Notes: generated by a model from the letters alone, not told the origin. Counted from the stretch's first letter, positions 55,601 to 63,948 are shown. The stretch: 64,000 nt of DNA from Sphingobacterium spiritivorum ATCC 33861 (GCF_000143765.1 NZ_GL379772.1:186001-250000), one strand, 5' to 3'. Program-made: numbers and translations.

Positions 55601-56641
55601 AAAATAGGATTTGGTTGGATGGAATACAGATACACCTCCGAAATTGGTTCCCAGCCAGATAGAACCGTCTTTATCTTCGAAAATATCTTTAATGGAATTA
55701 TCTGAAAGGTTGCTGCTATTGGAAAGATCTTTGTGTATCTGATCTATACGACCGCTTTTCAGGTCCTCTATCGTCAATCCGCTCATTGTGCCGATATACA
55801 ATTTACCGGATCTTTTGGAATAGATAATTTTGCGGATAATATTATTGCTTAATTTTCCATTCTCCTTTGTATACTTATGCAGCGTACTTTTCCTGAGGTC
55901 ATACCTTATAATTCCCTTATTATCTATTCCTGTGTAGAGTTGATCATCAACGCATGCCAATGCTCTGACAAAGTAAGGTCCGGAAGGTTGCAGTAGCTGA
56001 GCCTGCTCTATTGCAATTTTATGGTTTTGTCCGATTTGAATTTTATTTAGTCCTTTATCTGTCCCTACCCAAATATTCCCTGAAGCATCTTCACAGATTG
56101 TATTCACCTGCTGACCGACAAGCCCTTCCTTATCACCTATATGAATAAATTTCCGGGATTTGTTGTTCTCCAGATAACTTAAGCCTTCATTCGTGCCGAA
56201 AAATATTCTTTTATCTTTTGTGATGTAAATGCAAAGTATAGCAAATGAATGCGGTCTGCTTTTGCCTGCTACCTGATAATTGATCTGTTCAAAACGGTCT
56301 TGGGCCAGTGAATAGTAGCTTAGTCCTTTCTGTGAACCAAACCAGATATTACCGGTATCATCTTCTTTAATACTGTAGATATAATCATTGTCAATAAGTG
56401 TGGTGGGATCGTCGGCAGTATTAGAGTAATGCGAGACAGTACGACCGTCATAACGATTGAGTCCATCCCGTGTCCCAAACCACATAAAACCCCTCCGGTC
56501 CTGCCCGATAGAAAGTACGGTACTGTTGGATAATCCGTCTGCTACAGATAAATGGTCAAAACGGTACTGAGCAAACAATACATCAGGTAGAAATAACAGC
56601 AACAAAAAAAGAAAGTATACTAATTTCGGCTTATAGGTCAT
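52631..56641 (-). CDS. Hybrid two-component system regulator (HTCS)
   Basis: 1336 residues carrying sensor, kinase, receiver and DNA-binding parts in one chain. After a signal peptide there is a periplasmic sensor of about 14 Reg_prop beta-propeller repeats (e.g. GFMWFGTRDGLNRYDG, NIWVGTDKGLNKI) and a Y_Y_Y domain (near 690-760). One transmembrane helix follows (WAYVLYALILLSGGYLF), then the histidine kinase with KISHEIRTPL (H843) and the ATPase domain (GWGIGLSLCKAIVEQHGG). The receiver has phospho-acceptor D1138 (LIISDVSMPKMDG), and an AraC-type HTH ends the chain. It senses a glycan fragment and activates the adjacent operon. Confidence 0.96.
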   Translation of the reverse strand: MTYKPKLVYFLFLLLLFLPDVLFAQYRFDHLSVADGLSNSTVLSIGQDRRGFMWFGTRDGLNRYDGRTVSHYSNTADDPTTLIDNDYIYSIKEDDTGNIWFGSQKGLSYYSLAQDRFEQINYQVAGKSRPHSFAILCIYITKDKRIFFGTNEGLSYLENNKSRKFIHIGDKEGLVGQQVNTICEDASGNIWVGTDKGLNKIQIGQNHKIAIEQAQLLQPSGPYFVRALACVDDQLYTGIDNKGIIRYDLRKSTLHKYTKENGKLSNNIIRKIIYSKRSGKLYIGTMSGLTIEDLKSGRIDQIHKDLSNSSNLSDNSIKDIFEDKDGSIWLGTNFGGVSVFHPTKSYFKIYRANPYVNSLSGDLISQLKVDRLDNLWIGTEGNGLDYLDRKTQRFTSISGTYRQIRSSTVKSIWVDTDRIWIGLFDGGIDVLGQNGNNILSLSPGLHSLNQGYISSIQRHPDGKYWIGTASNGINIYDSIHQRFSYINDTSKVRLSNNYIKDILIDQTANVWVGTVKGLNVLWKNTTQFELYEIGEEGLTSSYIHCIRESPSKEIWIGTYKGGVYRFDKSTHKFDRWSTQEGLPSPNIMSLEFDEQGMVWVATDKGLARLNPKTGNIQLFDTHDGLPSSEFSLNASTRAHDGRLYFGTYKGLVEINPQQFSGQTKNPEIRLSALKLFNTIVHPHDATHLLDQDISLMPGLTLNYDQNYFTIDFISIDYINQFKIKYRYKLDGFDQEWNNVDQPVASYTNLSPGNYTLLLNATNADGKWGDKPYELTIKVRPPLWQTWWAYVLYALILLSGGYLFDRFRRRQIQLSNELLYQQKYAKDLDGLYQAKLDFFTKISHEIRTPLTLIVAPLDKLMEQLREKETGSYYLSIIKKNVDRLLLMVNELLDFRKIEEGKVELKLQQVMLLPFIQEQVELFQEAFHTGEIRFTLKCTVTEPVYLDPYQFSKVMSNLLVNAIKFTPAGGSISIVAERQQSQVAVVIADTGMGIAEEDLGKVFANFYQSDQVREKGWGIGLSLCKAIVEQHGGTIRVQSTAQKGTAFTILLPASLPDLGAVNPENTIFRHDNTEVSAPFAGQTLIHPKLKRSLLIVEDNRDVADFLLKSLELEYDVYTAANGEEGVQMALEILPQLIISDVSMPKMDGVELTRILKSDPATSHIPVILLTAMDKEVQITAGYLAKANAYIIKPFSIQVLLLQISNQLDHVDRLREKYTESLLNPSSEETYTDLDAVFLKELKSHIENRLEDADLRVTDLIAHMGVSQTAFYKKVKALTGLTIGDFIKILRLNRAAALLQETDLPVSQIAYKVGFNDPKYFSKEFKKYFGKNPTDYSKK

Positions 56642-56746
56642 AATTCAAATATAATTGAATTTCTAAATAATAGACCAAAAAGCTAACGGGGAGCTTAAAA
56701 AAAGAGCTACAGGTTTGGTATTTTAAGCAATGAATTAAACATTTCC

Positions 56747-57628
56747 TTATCTCAAAGCCTGCACAACTTCTATAGGCAGATCAGATTCCAGTATAGAAGC
56801 TCCGTCTTCAAAGACAGCGCGGTATCGTTCTGCTCTGGCCTCCTTACTGCTCAACTTATCATAAGTCGGCGCTGTAGAAATCATACACATGACTCCTTTG
56901 GCATGAAAAAAGGCGTACATCTGCTGATTTGCTTCTTTTATTTCAGGACCTATATACACTATCATCCGGTTATAAGGCAATCCTGACGATTTAAACTTGT
57001 CCAGTGCCGATTGATCCTTGATATGCATGGACATATACTGATCAGGATTTTTATCCCGATAAAATTTAGCCTGATCTACATGATGTACTGTGACCCAGAC
57101 CCAATTATAGGCATTATGTTTTTTGATAATACCGGCCGTCATTTCAATAGGAAGATCTTTTTTATCCAGATTTAGGATTGTCTTTCCTTTGGCCCATTCT
57201 ATGACTTCATCCAGTGTATTGATACGGTAAGGAGTCAGGTTACCGGCATGATCTTTAAGTTTCAGCTTTTTCAGATCCTTCCAGGTGTAATCTGATACCT
57301 TTCCCTTGCCGTTAGTGACCCGCTCCAGCTCAGCATCATGCAACAGCACAGCAATACTGTCTTTTGTAAGCCGGGGATCAATCTCAAAGATAGCAGGCGT
57401 ATGTCTCAACACTGCCTCAAAAGCCGGAATAGAATTTTCAGGAAGTCCCTGCTCTATTGTCCCCCGATGTCCGCTTATTATTTTTTTTCCAGGTGCATAC
57501 TGAAAAGCCTTGTACATATCCGCTACCGTTTTATAATTCTGTGTATGAAGTTTCTGTGCAAAAGCATTTGAAATAGTATAACAGGTAAACAGAAATAGTG
57601 TCAGAAACAGCTTGCAATAGGTGTTCAT
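56747..57628 (-). CDS. Glycerophosphodiester phosphodiesterase-family protein
   Basis: 293 residues with a signal peptide (FLTLFLFTCYTISNAFA). The GDPD TIM-barrel motifs are ISGHRGTIEQGLPENSIPAF, IFEIDPRLTKDSIAVLLHDAELERVTNGKG, and LNLDKKD. The catalytic His pair and metal ligands of GDPD are therefore present. It would cleave glycerophosphodiesters to glycerol-3-phosphate in the periplasm. It lies upstream of and parallel to the regulator gene with ~105 bp between, so it is probably independent of the polysaccharide locus. The 281 bp between it and the next gene show nothing notable. Confidence 0.88.
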   Translation of the reverse strand: MNTYCKLFLTLFLFTCYTISNAFAQKLHTQNYKTVADMYKAFQYAPGKKIISGHRGTIEQGLPENSIPAFEAVLRHTPAIFEIDPRLTKDSIAVLLHDAELERVTNGKGKVSDYTWKDLKKLKLKDHAGNLTPYRINTLDEVIEWAKGKTILNLDKKDLPIEMTAGIIKKHNAYNWVWVTVHHVDQAKFYRDKNPDQYMSMHIKDQSALDKFKSSGLPYNRMIVYIGPEIKEANQQMYAFFHAKGVMCMISTAPTYDKLSSKEARAERYRAVFEDGASILESDLPIEVVQALR

Positions 57629-57909
57629 ATGTATGTAGTTTATTTTTAAGGATTACAGGAATATCCGAACCGGGGGTAAAGAACGTATGAAACTATTATT
57701 TCACTTGTATTTGTACAGCCTTGCCGATATGAATATTTCACAGGTATTATTCTGACAGTGAAAATAAGAATTCCAGTTTAACAAAATGTAATCTTTTTGT
57801 TTCCGTGAGATCAAGAATCTGCAGCTGCTGACGATGAATAACAGCTTTATAATTTTATACATGCCGGTAAGGATTTAAATCTTACCTTTGTTTTTTTAAA
57901 AATCATCAT

Positions 57910-58824
57910 ATGAAACCGTCCCCAAAAGAAATAAAAAAGACCCTTCATTCGCGTAATAAACATATTTCGGGTTACGATTTTCAGCGTTTAACGAAAAAAA
58001 ATCCGGCACTCAGCGGATTCTTAATCACCAATCCGGCAGGACAGGTGACTATCGATTTTGCAGATCCAAAGGCCGTATTTGAACTTAACAAGACATTATT
58101 GCTCTTACATTACGATCTGCAGCACTGGGAAATTGGCAAAAACAGTCTTTGTCCGCCAATTCCGGGCAGAGCGGATTATATACATTATGTCGCTGATTTA
58201 CTGGCGAAAGACCACAATGGAAATATTCCGCGTGGCCCTCAGGTAAAAGTGCTGGACATCGGTACCGGAAGCAGCCTGATCTATCCGATCATCGGACATC
58301 AGGAATATAAATGGTCCTTTGTAGGTACAGATATTGATGCACAGTCTCTGCATCATGCTTATATGAACAGTTCCAAAAACGAAGCATTGAAAAAATCAAT
58401 CGTTTTGAGAGAACAGAAAGATAAGGCACATGTATTTACAGGTGTGATATTACCGGGTGAAAAATATGATCTGGTGCTCTGCAACCCTCCCTTTTATGGT
58501 TCACGGGAAGAGAACTGGAAAAGCACAACAAAGAAATTCCAGAATGTCAATAAGAATAAAGAAGCTCTTCCGGTTCAGAATTTCGGAGGTAATGCCAACG
58601 AACTGTGGTATGAAGGCGGTGAAAAAGCTTTTATCCGTAAAATGATCTATGAAAGTATGGATTACCAGGCACAACTGGGCTGGTGTACAACATTGGTCGC
58701 GAACAAAGATAATCTGAAGCCTTTGGTTGCAGTTCTTGAATTTAAGAAAGCAAAAGATATTGAAATCATCAAAATGGAACAAGGAAATAAGATAAGTCGT
58801 ATCCTGGCCTGGAGATGGTCTTAA
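57910..58824 (+). CDS. rlmF: 23S rRNA (adenine-1618-N6)-methyltransferase
   Basis: 304 residues. The SAM-binding motif VLDIGTGSSLIYPIIG is followed by FVGTDIDAQSLHHAYMN, and the catalytic motif for adenine N6 methylation is LVLCNPPFYGSREE (NPPF). The N-terminal HSRNKHISGYDFQRL and GFLITNPAGQVTIDF segments are typical of RlmF. It methylates A1618 in 23S rRNA in the cytoplasm. It stands alone on the plus strand and ends in a terminator hairpin. Confidence 0.95.
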   Translation: MKPSPKEIKKTLHSRNKHISGYDFQRLTKKNPALSGFLITNPAGQVTIDFADPKAVFELNKTLLLLHYDLQHWEIGKNSLCPPIPGRADYIHYVADLLAKDHNGNIPRGPQVKVLDIGTGSSLIYPIIGHQEYKWSFVGTDIDAQSLHHAYMNSSKNEALKKSIVLREQKDKAHVFTGVILPGEKYDLVLCNPPFYGSREENWKSTTKKFQNVNKNKEALPVQNFGGNANELWYEGGEKAFIRKMIYESMDYQAQLGWCTTLVANKDNLKPLVAVLEFKKAKDIEIIKMEQGNKISRILAWRWS

Positions 58825-58843
58825 AGGTTTAATAAAAAAACTG

Positions 58844-58876
58844 AAGCTGCTGTTATAAAAACAGCGGCTTTTTTTA
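58844..58876 (+). terminator. Intrinsic terminator of rlmF
   Basis: AAGCTGCTGT and ACAGCGGCTT form a ~10-bp stem with one mismatch-tolerant G-U pair and a 7-nt loop, followed by a U run. It also faces the convergent WYL regulator gene. Confidence 0.85.
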
Positions 58877-58925
58877 ATATTGTCAGACTTCCCTGCCTCT
58901 TCAAATGAAATCGTTTACAAAAAAA

Positions 58926-59954
58926 CTACCTCTTATCGGCTGAGCTATAAAGTTCATTCATTTTGTTGATTCTCCTCGCAATCCGGGTCTGCAGATTACG
59001 GGGAGAAAGTACTTTAATACATTCGCCGAAACCCAGGATTTCGCGTTCCAGCTCAAAATTGAGTACCACATCCAGACGAATCAATATGCTTCCGTCTTCT
59101 TTACGATCCAGCAACTGCTGTGAACTGTGTATGGGTTTGGTCAGCACATAATCTGCATTGTAAGCATCCACTTCCAGGATGACCCGCTGTCCTCTGTCTT
59201 TCTCCGTCTTGGTGACACCAATGACATCAGAATAGTATCTTTCAAAATCCACACCGTCATATTCCACAAAACCATCCTTTGCCATTTCCTGTATCTCTTT
59301 CATACGATCAAGTGCCAGTGTCAGTAACATTGTTCCTTTCCGGGGTTTACATATCATAAACCAGCGGTTACGATATTCCTTTAGTAAATACGGATAATAG
59401 ACACTTTCTGTAGGATGTTGAGACTTAAAGGATTGATAACCGATCAACAACGGAATCTTCTGCCGTATAGCCCGATGGATAACAGGAATCCAGTCCAGAC
59501 CCCGCAGCAATTTATTCCCTTCCAGCTGTATGGTACTTCTTTCTGTTTTGCCTGTTTTATGAAGACTATTTTCCAACCGGGCAATTAAATCGCTCATTTC
59601 ATCAAAATAAGAAAAGCCATTAAGGTGCTTCAGTACATCGACTATTTCTTTCATTTTGTCCATATCGGCAGTTGTCACAGGAGAATTGCTGATGCTGTAT
59701 TCCCGATCCGAATAACTGTAAAACTTGCGGTCTGTAACGACAATCGGGGCATTATATCCCAGCTTATCACTTCGCATGAGTTGAATATCCGCCTGTACCG
59801 TCCGTCTGGAAATCCCGTTTGTAATTCCTTCATACTCGTACAGGGCATCGGCTACTTTTTCGATGAGATCATCCAATGTCCATTTTCGGTGCCTGTTTCG
59901 GAGGCAATCATCAATCGTTTTATAGCGTATCAGCGCGAGCTTGTTGGTTGCCAT
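58926..59954 (-). CDS. WYL-domain transcriptional regulator
   Basis: 342 residues. An N-terminal helix-turn-helix segment contains ISRRTVQADIQLMRSDKLGYNAPI. A linker (about 70-140) leads to a WYL domain near 150-230 with PLLIGYQSFKSQHPTESVYYPYLLKEYRNRWFMICK, and a WCX-like C-terminal part follows. WYL regulators often respond to nucleic acids or nucleotides and control repair and defence genes. It is divergent from the tRNA-like RNA and rtcB. Two palindromes in the shared 350-bp spacer are candidate operators, so it probably controls the RNA-repair unit and itself. Confidence 0.9.
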   Translation of the reverse strand: MATNKLALIRYKTIDDCLRNRHRKWTLDDLIEKVADALYEYEGITNGISRRTVQADIQLMRSDKLGYNAPIVVTDRKFYSYSDREYSISNSPVTTADMDKMKEIVDVLKHLNGFSYFDEMSDLIARLENSLHKTGKTERSTIQLEGNKLLRGLDWIPVIHRAIRQKIPLLIGYQSFKSQHPTESVYYPYLLKEYRNRWFMICKPRKGTMLLTLALDRMKEIQEMAKDGFVEYDGVDFERYYSDVIGVTKTEKDRGQRVILEVDAYNADYVLTKPIHSSQQLLDRKEDGSILIRLDVVLNFELEREILGFGECIKVLSPRNLQTRIARRINKMNELYSSADKR

Positions 59955-60030
59955 ATTACCTGGTTTTTTAATGAATGAGACTGTTATCGTTTATTTTGAT
60001 TTTTAAAAGTAATCAATTCGCACTACATCT

Positions 60031-60047
60031 ACGCAATCAAACTGCGC
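60031..60047. promoter_or_regulatory. Candidate operator 1 (ACGCA-N7-TGCGC)
   Basis: ACGCA (60031-60035) and TGCGC (60043-60047) form an inverted repeat with a 7-bp centre, preceded by TCT. It is closely similar to the site at 60143-60159 and lies 77 bp upstream of the WYL regulator ATG. Confidence 0.5.
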
Positions 60048-60142
60048 AATAAAGCAAATAAATAGATTATGAAATCTGAATTTTAAAATTAAAATACTAA
60101 CAAACATACACTTAATACTTTAAAACAAAATAACACCTATCT

Positions 60143-60159
60143 ACGCAAAAGCACTGCGT
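60143..60159. promoter_or_regulatory. Candidate operator 2 (ACGCA-N7-TGCGT)
   Basis: ACGCA (60143-60147) and TGCGT (60155-60159) form a perfect 5-bp inverted repeat with a 7-bp centre, again preceded by a CT. It is centred about 33 bp before the predicted start of the tRNA-like RNA, over the expected -33 region. Confidence 0.55.
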
Positions 60160-60183
60160 CATACCTCTTGCATCTTTGTATTG

Positions 60184-60280
60184 TCAGGTCGATGACTTGA
60201 GGAGATCCTGAGATACAGGTTGGAATCCTGTCACCTGCGAGAGGTGTAGCTTAAAGGCATAAAGCGCCGGTTAGAAACAA
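60184..60280 (+). ncRNA. Circularly permuted tRNA-like RNA upstream of rtcB (YrlA-type Y RNA)
   Basis: Three hairpins occur in the order T-arm, acceptor, D-arm. The T-arm is ACAGG-TTGGAAT-CCTGT (60215-60231) with a 7-nt loop. The acceptor-like stem CACCT/AGGTG (60232-60236, 60242-60246) is closed by a 5-nt loop. TA then leads to a D-arm GCTT/AAGC (60249-60252, 60262-60265) whose loop AAAGGCATA has the GG pair. This is a tRNA elbow with the acceptor ends joined. A GTCA/TGAC hairpin lies just upstream. Bacterial YrlA Y RNAs, which have tRNA-like modules, are known beside rtcB and Ro-family genes. No Ro gene is visible here. Confidence 0.7.
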
Positions 60281-60311
60281 CAAAATTTTTAATAATTTGC
60301 ATTTTACAGAT

Positions 60312-61733
60312 ATGACACAACGAATTAATGGCAATGATTTACTTGCCCTGGGATATAAAGAAAACTATTCATTAGGTACCGCGCTCAAGATCAACAAGAA
60401 AAGATTAGGATTAAGTAGGGAGGAAATGCTAAACCGTTATAAAGAAATTCTGGGAGATCCGGAATCTTTTCTGAGTGACCCTATTTTTTCTCCGCTGGCT
60501 CAGGTGATTATAGATGAAAACAACCAACCTGCCGATGAAACGATTCCTTTGAATGAAGATCCGAAGGACTATAAAATTTATGGTTCAGAACAAATCGAAG
60601 ACGGAGCCAAACATCAAATGAATATCGCAATGAAGCTGCCGGTAACAGTAGCCGGTGCGCTGATGCCCGATGCGCATCAGGGATACGGTCTTCCCATAGG
60701 TGGCGTACTTGCCGTAAAAAATGCAGTCATCCCTTATGGTGTAGGTGTAGATATAGGTTGCAGAATGGCTTTATCTGTTTACGATATACCAGCGGATAAG
60801 CTAACGGAAAACAAAGAAATCTTTCAGAAAGCGGTACTTGACAATTCACGTTTTGGTGCCGGACAAGGATTCTTAAAATATCAGCGAAGTGAGCATGCTG
60901 TCCTGGACAATATTTTGTTTGATGAGCATCCTCTGATCAGTACGCTAAAGGATAAAGCCTGGTCTCAATTGGGAACTTCAGGAGGAGGTAACCATTTTGT
61001 GGAATTCGGAATTATTGAATTCAAAGAGGCTGATAAGACATCAGGAATTCAGGCCGGTACTTATGTCGCATTACTGACACACTCCGGATCCCGTGGTCTT
61101 GGTGCAACGATTGCCGGTCATTACACAAAGATCGCTAAAGAGCTATGTAAATTACCGTATTCGGCCAGCAACCTTGCTTATCTGGATCTGAACAGTGAGG
61201 CCGGACAGGAATACTGGCTGGCGATGCATCTTGCGGGTGATTATGCTTCTGCCTGCCATGAGATCATACACACAAAAATGGCTGAAGCACTGGGGGCAAC
61301 AGTATTGGCAAAGGTAGAAAATCACCATAATTTTGCCTGGAAAGAGAAATGGCATGAAGAAGAGGTCATTGTACACCGAAAAGGAGCAACTCCTGCAGGT
61401 AAAGGGGTACTGGGGATTATCCCGGGATCCATGGCTGCACCAGGATTTCTGGTAAGAGGCAAAGGTGAACAAGACGCTATTAATTCTGCTTCCCACGGAG
61501 CAGGACGTCAGATGTCACGTACACAGGCCATCAAGACTTTATCCAAAAAAGCATGGAAACAAATGCTGGAGGATCACGGAGTGACTTTGCTTGGTGCCGG
61601 AATGGATGAAGCGCCTATGGCTTATAAAAATATCCATACTGTGATGGAAGCACAGACAGATCTGATCGATGTACTGGCTACTTTCTCACCAAAAATTGTA
61701 AGAATGGCTGATGACGGGAGCCGTGAAGACTAA
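60312..61733 (+). CDS. rtcB: RNA-splicing ligase RtcB
   Basis: 473 residues from the ATG at 60312 (MTQRINGNDLLALGY); a TTG five codons earlier is less likely. Active-site signatures are MPDAHQGYGLPIGGV, GVGVDIGCRMA with metal-binding C150, GTSGGGNHFVEFG, HSGSRGLG and NSASHGAGRQMSR with the guanylylated His. RtcB joins 2',3'-cyclic phosphate RNA to 5'-OH RNA using GTP and manganese. It has an extra ~70 residues at the N terminus relative to the ~408-residue E. coli enzyme. It follows the tRNA-like RNA by ~30 bp, so the two are probably in one transcript. Confidence 0.95.
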   Translation: MTQRINGNDLLALGYKENYSLGTALKINKKRLGLSREEMLNRYKEILGDPESFLSDPIFSPLAQVIIDENNQPADETIPLNEDPKDYKIYGSEQIEDGAKHQMNIAMKLPVTVAGALMPDAHQGYGLPIGGVLAVKNAVIPYGVGVDIGCRMALSVYDIPADKLTENKEIFQKAVLDNSRFGAGQGFLKYQRSEHAVLDNILFDEHPLISTLKDKAWSQLGTSGGGNHFVEFGIIEFKEADKTSGIQAGTYVALLTHSGSRGLGATIAGHYTKIAKELCKLPYSASNLAYLDLNSEAGQEYWLAMHLAGDYASACHEIIHTKMAEALGATVLAKVENHHNFAWKEKWHEEEVIVHRKGATPAGKGVLGIIPGSMAAPGFLVRGKGEQDAINSASHGAGRQMSRTQAIKTLSKKAWKQMLEDHGVTLLGAGMDEAPMAYKNIHTVMEAQTDLIDVLATFSPKIVRMADDGSRED

Positions 61734-61746
61734 TCTGCTGCAATAA

Positions 61747-61774
61747 AAAACGGGCGCTTTTCAGTGCCCGTTTT
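61747..61774. terminator. Bidirectional terminator between rtcB and glmM
   Basis: AAAACGGGC (61747-61755) and GCCCGTTTT (61766-61774) form a 9-bp perfect stem with A and T runs on each side between two convergent genes. Confidence 0.85.
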
Positions 61775-61777
61775 CCA

Positions 61778-63160
61778 TTATTTAATAATTTCTTCAATCT
61801 CTCTGATAATCTTCTGCGCAATGGCTTCTGCAGCATCTGCTGTCGGACCCTCTGAGTAAATCCGAATAATAGGTTCGGTATTAGATTTACGGAGATGTAC
61901 CCATTCATTGGCAAAATCTATCTTTAATCCATCAATAGTCGAATGATCTTCGTGTTTATACTTTTCTTCCATTTTAGCCAGCAGATTATCAATATCTAAT
62001 TCTGGTGTCAATGTAATTTTATTTTTGGACATATAATACTGAGGCAGTTCTGCACGATACGCAGACACTTTCTTACCTAATCTGGCCAGGTGCGTAAGGA
62101 AGATAGCTACTCCGACCAGTGCATCACGACCGTAGTGAGACGCCGGATAAATGACTCCTCCATTACCTTCACCACCGATCACTGCATTCACTTCCTTCAT
62201 TTTGGTCACCACGTTCACTTCACCTACAGCAGCTGCAAAATATTCTCCACCATGTTTGACAGTTACATCACGCAAGGCACGGGTAGAAGAAAGATTAGAT
62301 ACTGTATTACCCTTTGTATGCTGTAAAATATAATCTGCAACAGCGACCAGAGTATACTCTTCTCCAAACAGCTCTCCGTCTTCCATCATAAATACCAGAC
62401 GATCTACATCCGGATCCACAGCGATACCCAGATCAGCAGCATTTTCGGTTACAGCTTTCGAAAGATCAGTAAGATGTTCTTTAAGAGGTTCCGGATTATG
62501 TGGGAATTGTCCGTTTGGCTCGCAATGGATTTTATATACTGTCTGTACACCCAAAGCTTCCAGTAGTGCCGGAATAAATAATCCTCCTGTACTGTTCACC
62601 GCATCCACAGCTACTTTAAAATTCGCATTACGCACAGCTTCTGCATCAACCAGATCTAAGGCCAATACATCAGCGATATGTTTTTGCAGATAAGAATCAT
62701 TCTTTTCGACCTTACCCAGTTGCCCTACTTCAGCAAAGTCAAAATCAAGGCTTTCACCCAGGCTCAGAACTTCTTTACCTTCTGCATCATTGATAAATTC
62801 CCCTTTATCATTTAATAACTTCAAGGCATTCCATTGCCCCGGATTGTGGGAAGCAGTCAGGATAATTCCTCCCCCCGCATTTTCTTTGGGAACCGCTATT
62901 TCTACAGTAGGTGTAGTCGACAATCCAAGATCTATCACATCAATACCAATACTTTGTAAGGTGCCGATCACAAGATTACTGACCATCTCTCCCGAAATAC
63001 GGGCATCGCGTCCTACAACAATTTTATTATTTCCGCTTTTTTTGACAATGATTTTGCCAAATGCAGCTGTAAATTTAACTATGTCAATCGGAGTCAGACC
63101 TTCTCCTGCACGACCGCCGATCGTGCCTCTAATACCTGATATTGATTTTATTAATGTCAT
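61778..63160 (-). CDS. glmM: Phosphoglucosamine mutase (alpha-D-phosphohexomutase family)
   Basis: 460 residues. The phosphoserine loop is TASHNPGQWNALKLL with S104, the metal-binding loop is DPDVDRL, the sugar-binding loop is GEGNGG and the phosphate-binding loop is RKSNTEPIIRIYSEG. These are the four signatures of the family in order. In Bacteroidota this form is annotated as GlmM, which makes glucosamine-1-phosphate for peptidoglycan and lipopolysaccharide. Specificity against phosphomannomutase cannot be settled by eye. Confidence 0.9.
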   Translation of the reverse strand: MTLIKSISGIRGTIGGRAGEGLTPIDIVKFTAAFGKIIVKKSGNNKIVVGRDARISGEMVSNLVIGTLQSIGIDVIDLGLSTTPTVEIAVPKENAGGGIILTASHNPGQWNALKLLNDKGEFINDAEGKEVLSLGESLDFDFAEVGQLGKVEKNDSYLQKHIADVLALDLVDAEAVRNANFKVAVDAVNSTGGLFIPALLEALGVQTVYKIHCEPNGQFPHNPEPLKEHLTDLSKAVTENAADLGIAVDPDVDRLVFMMEDGELFGEEYTLVAVADYILQHTKGNTVSNLSSTRALRDVTVKHGGEYFAAAVGEVNVVTKMKEVNAVIGGEGNGGVIYPASHYGRDALVGVAIFLTHLARLGKKVSAYRAELPQYYMSKNKITLTPELDIDNLLAKMEEKYKHEDHSTIDGLKIDFANEWVHLRKSNTEPIIRIYSEGPTADAAEAIAQKIIREIEEIIK

Positions 63161-63302
63161 CTCAAATTATGTTTACCGGGTAAATTTAAGAGAATAGCTG
63201 TATATTTTATAATTAACTATTTCTTTTTTGCTGAACTAACCGTATATTTGTTGCAACAAAGTTTCATTTGATGGAATTATTTCTGTAGGTATAAATTATT
63301 CT

Positions 63303-63310
63303 TACTTTTG
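63303..63310 (+). promoter_or_regulatory. -7 promoter box of the PAP2 gene
   Basis: TACTTTTG matches TAnnTTTG and lies 47 bp upstream of the ATG. A second match, TATATTTG, is at 63243-63250. Neither has a well-spaced -33 TTTG. Confidence 0.4.
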
Positions 63311-63357
63311 ATATTGGTTTACCTCATACAGACACTGTTCATCATTAAATAGAAAAC

Positions 63358-63948
63358 ATGATTCAACAACTTATTGAAATTGACCAGGCTATCTTTTTAG
63401 CCATTAATCAGGGACTTAGTAATCCCTTTTTTGACTGGTTACTTCCTATTCTCAGAAATCCATATACCTGGGCGCCCTTATACTTATTCCTGGTGATCTT
63501 CTTTATCAAGACATACGGAAAAATGGGAATTCTGATCGTGGTTTTTACACTTGCAAACTTTGGTATTTCGGACGCCGTATCTTCCCATCTGATCAAGAAA
63601 ACGGTGAAACGTGTACGTCCGTGTAATGACATTGAATTCAAAGAAGAAGTCAATATCCGGGTCAGGTGTGGCTCCGGCTTTAGCTTTACTTCTTCACATG
63701 CCACCAATCATTTTGCAATGGCCTTTTTCTGGATTGTACTTTTCCGCAGAAAATGGAAACATACACTTTGGCTGGCGATTACCTGGGCTACACTGATCAG
63801 TGTATCTCAAATATATGTCGGTGTACATTATCCATTTGATGTCCTCTGCGGGGCACTTCTGGGAATTTGCATCGGATTACTGACCGGAAATCTGTTCAAA
63901 AAACTGAGGCCGGACTTTTTTAATTCGATTTCTCCAATTACTGAATGA
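63358..63948 (+). CDS. PAP2-family membrane phosphatase
   Basis: 196 residues with about five transmembrane helices. The three phosphatase motifs are in order: KKTVKRVRPCND (KxxxxxxRP), SFTSSHATNHF (the central His motif, SSH in place of SGH), and SQIYVGVHYPFDV (SRxxxxxHxxxD with Gln for Arg). It probably dephosphorylates a lipid such as undecaprenyl pyrophosphate or phosphatidic acid at the membrane. The stop codon overlaps the ATG of the next gene (ATGA), so both belong to one transcript. Confidence 0.88.
   Translation: MIQQLIEIDQAIFLAINQGLSNPFFDWLLPILRNPYTWAPLYLFLVIFFIKTYGKMGILIVVFTLANFGISDAVSSHLIKKTVKRVRPCNDIEFKEEVNIRVRCGSGFSFTSSHATNHFAMAFFWIVLFRRKWKHTLWLAITWATLISVSQIYVGVHYPFDVLCGALLGICIGLLTGNLFKKLRPDFFNSISPITE

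Noticed and set aside
60215..60265. A functional tRNA gene
   Set aside because: The T-arm precedes the acceptor and D-arm and no anticodon arm is present, so it cannot be a standard tRNA; a tRNA-like Y RNA fits better.
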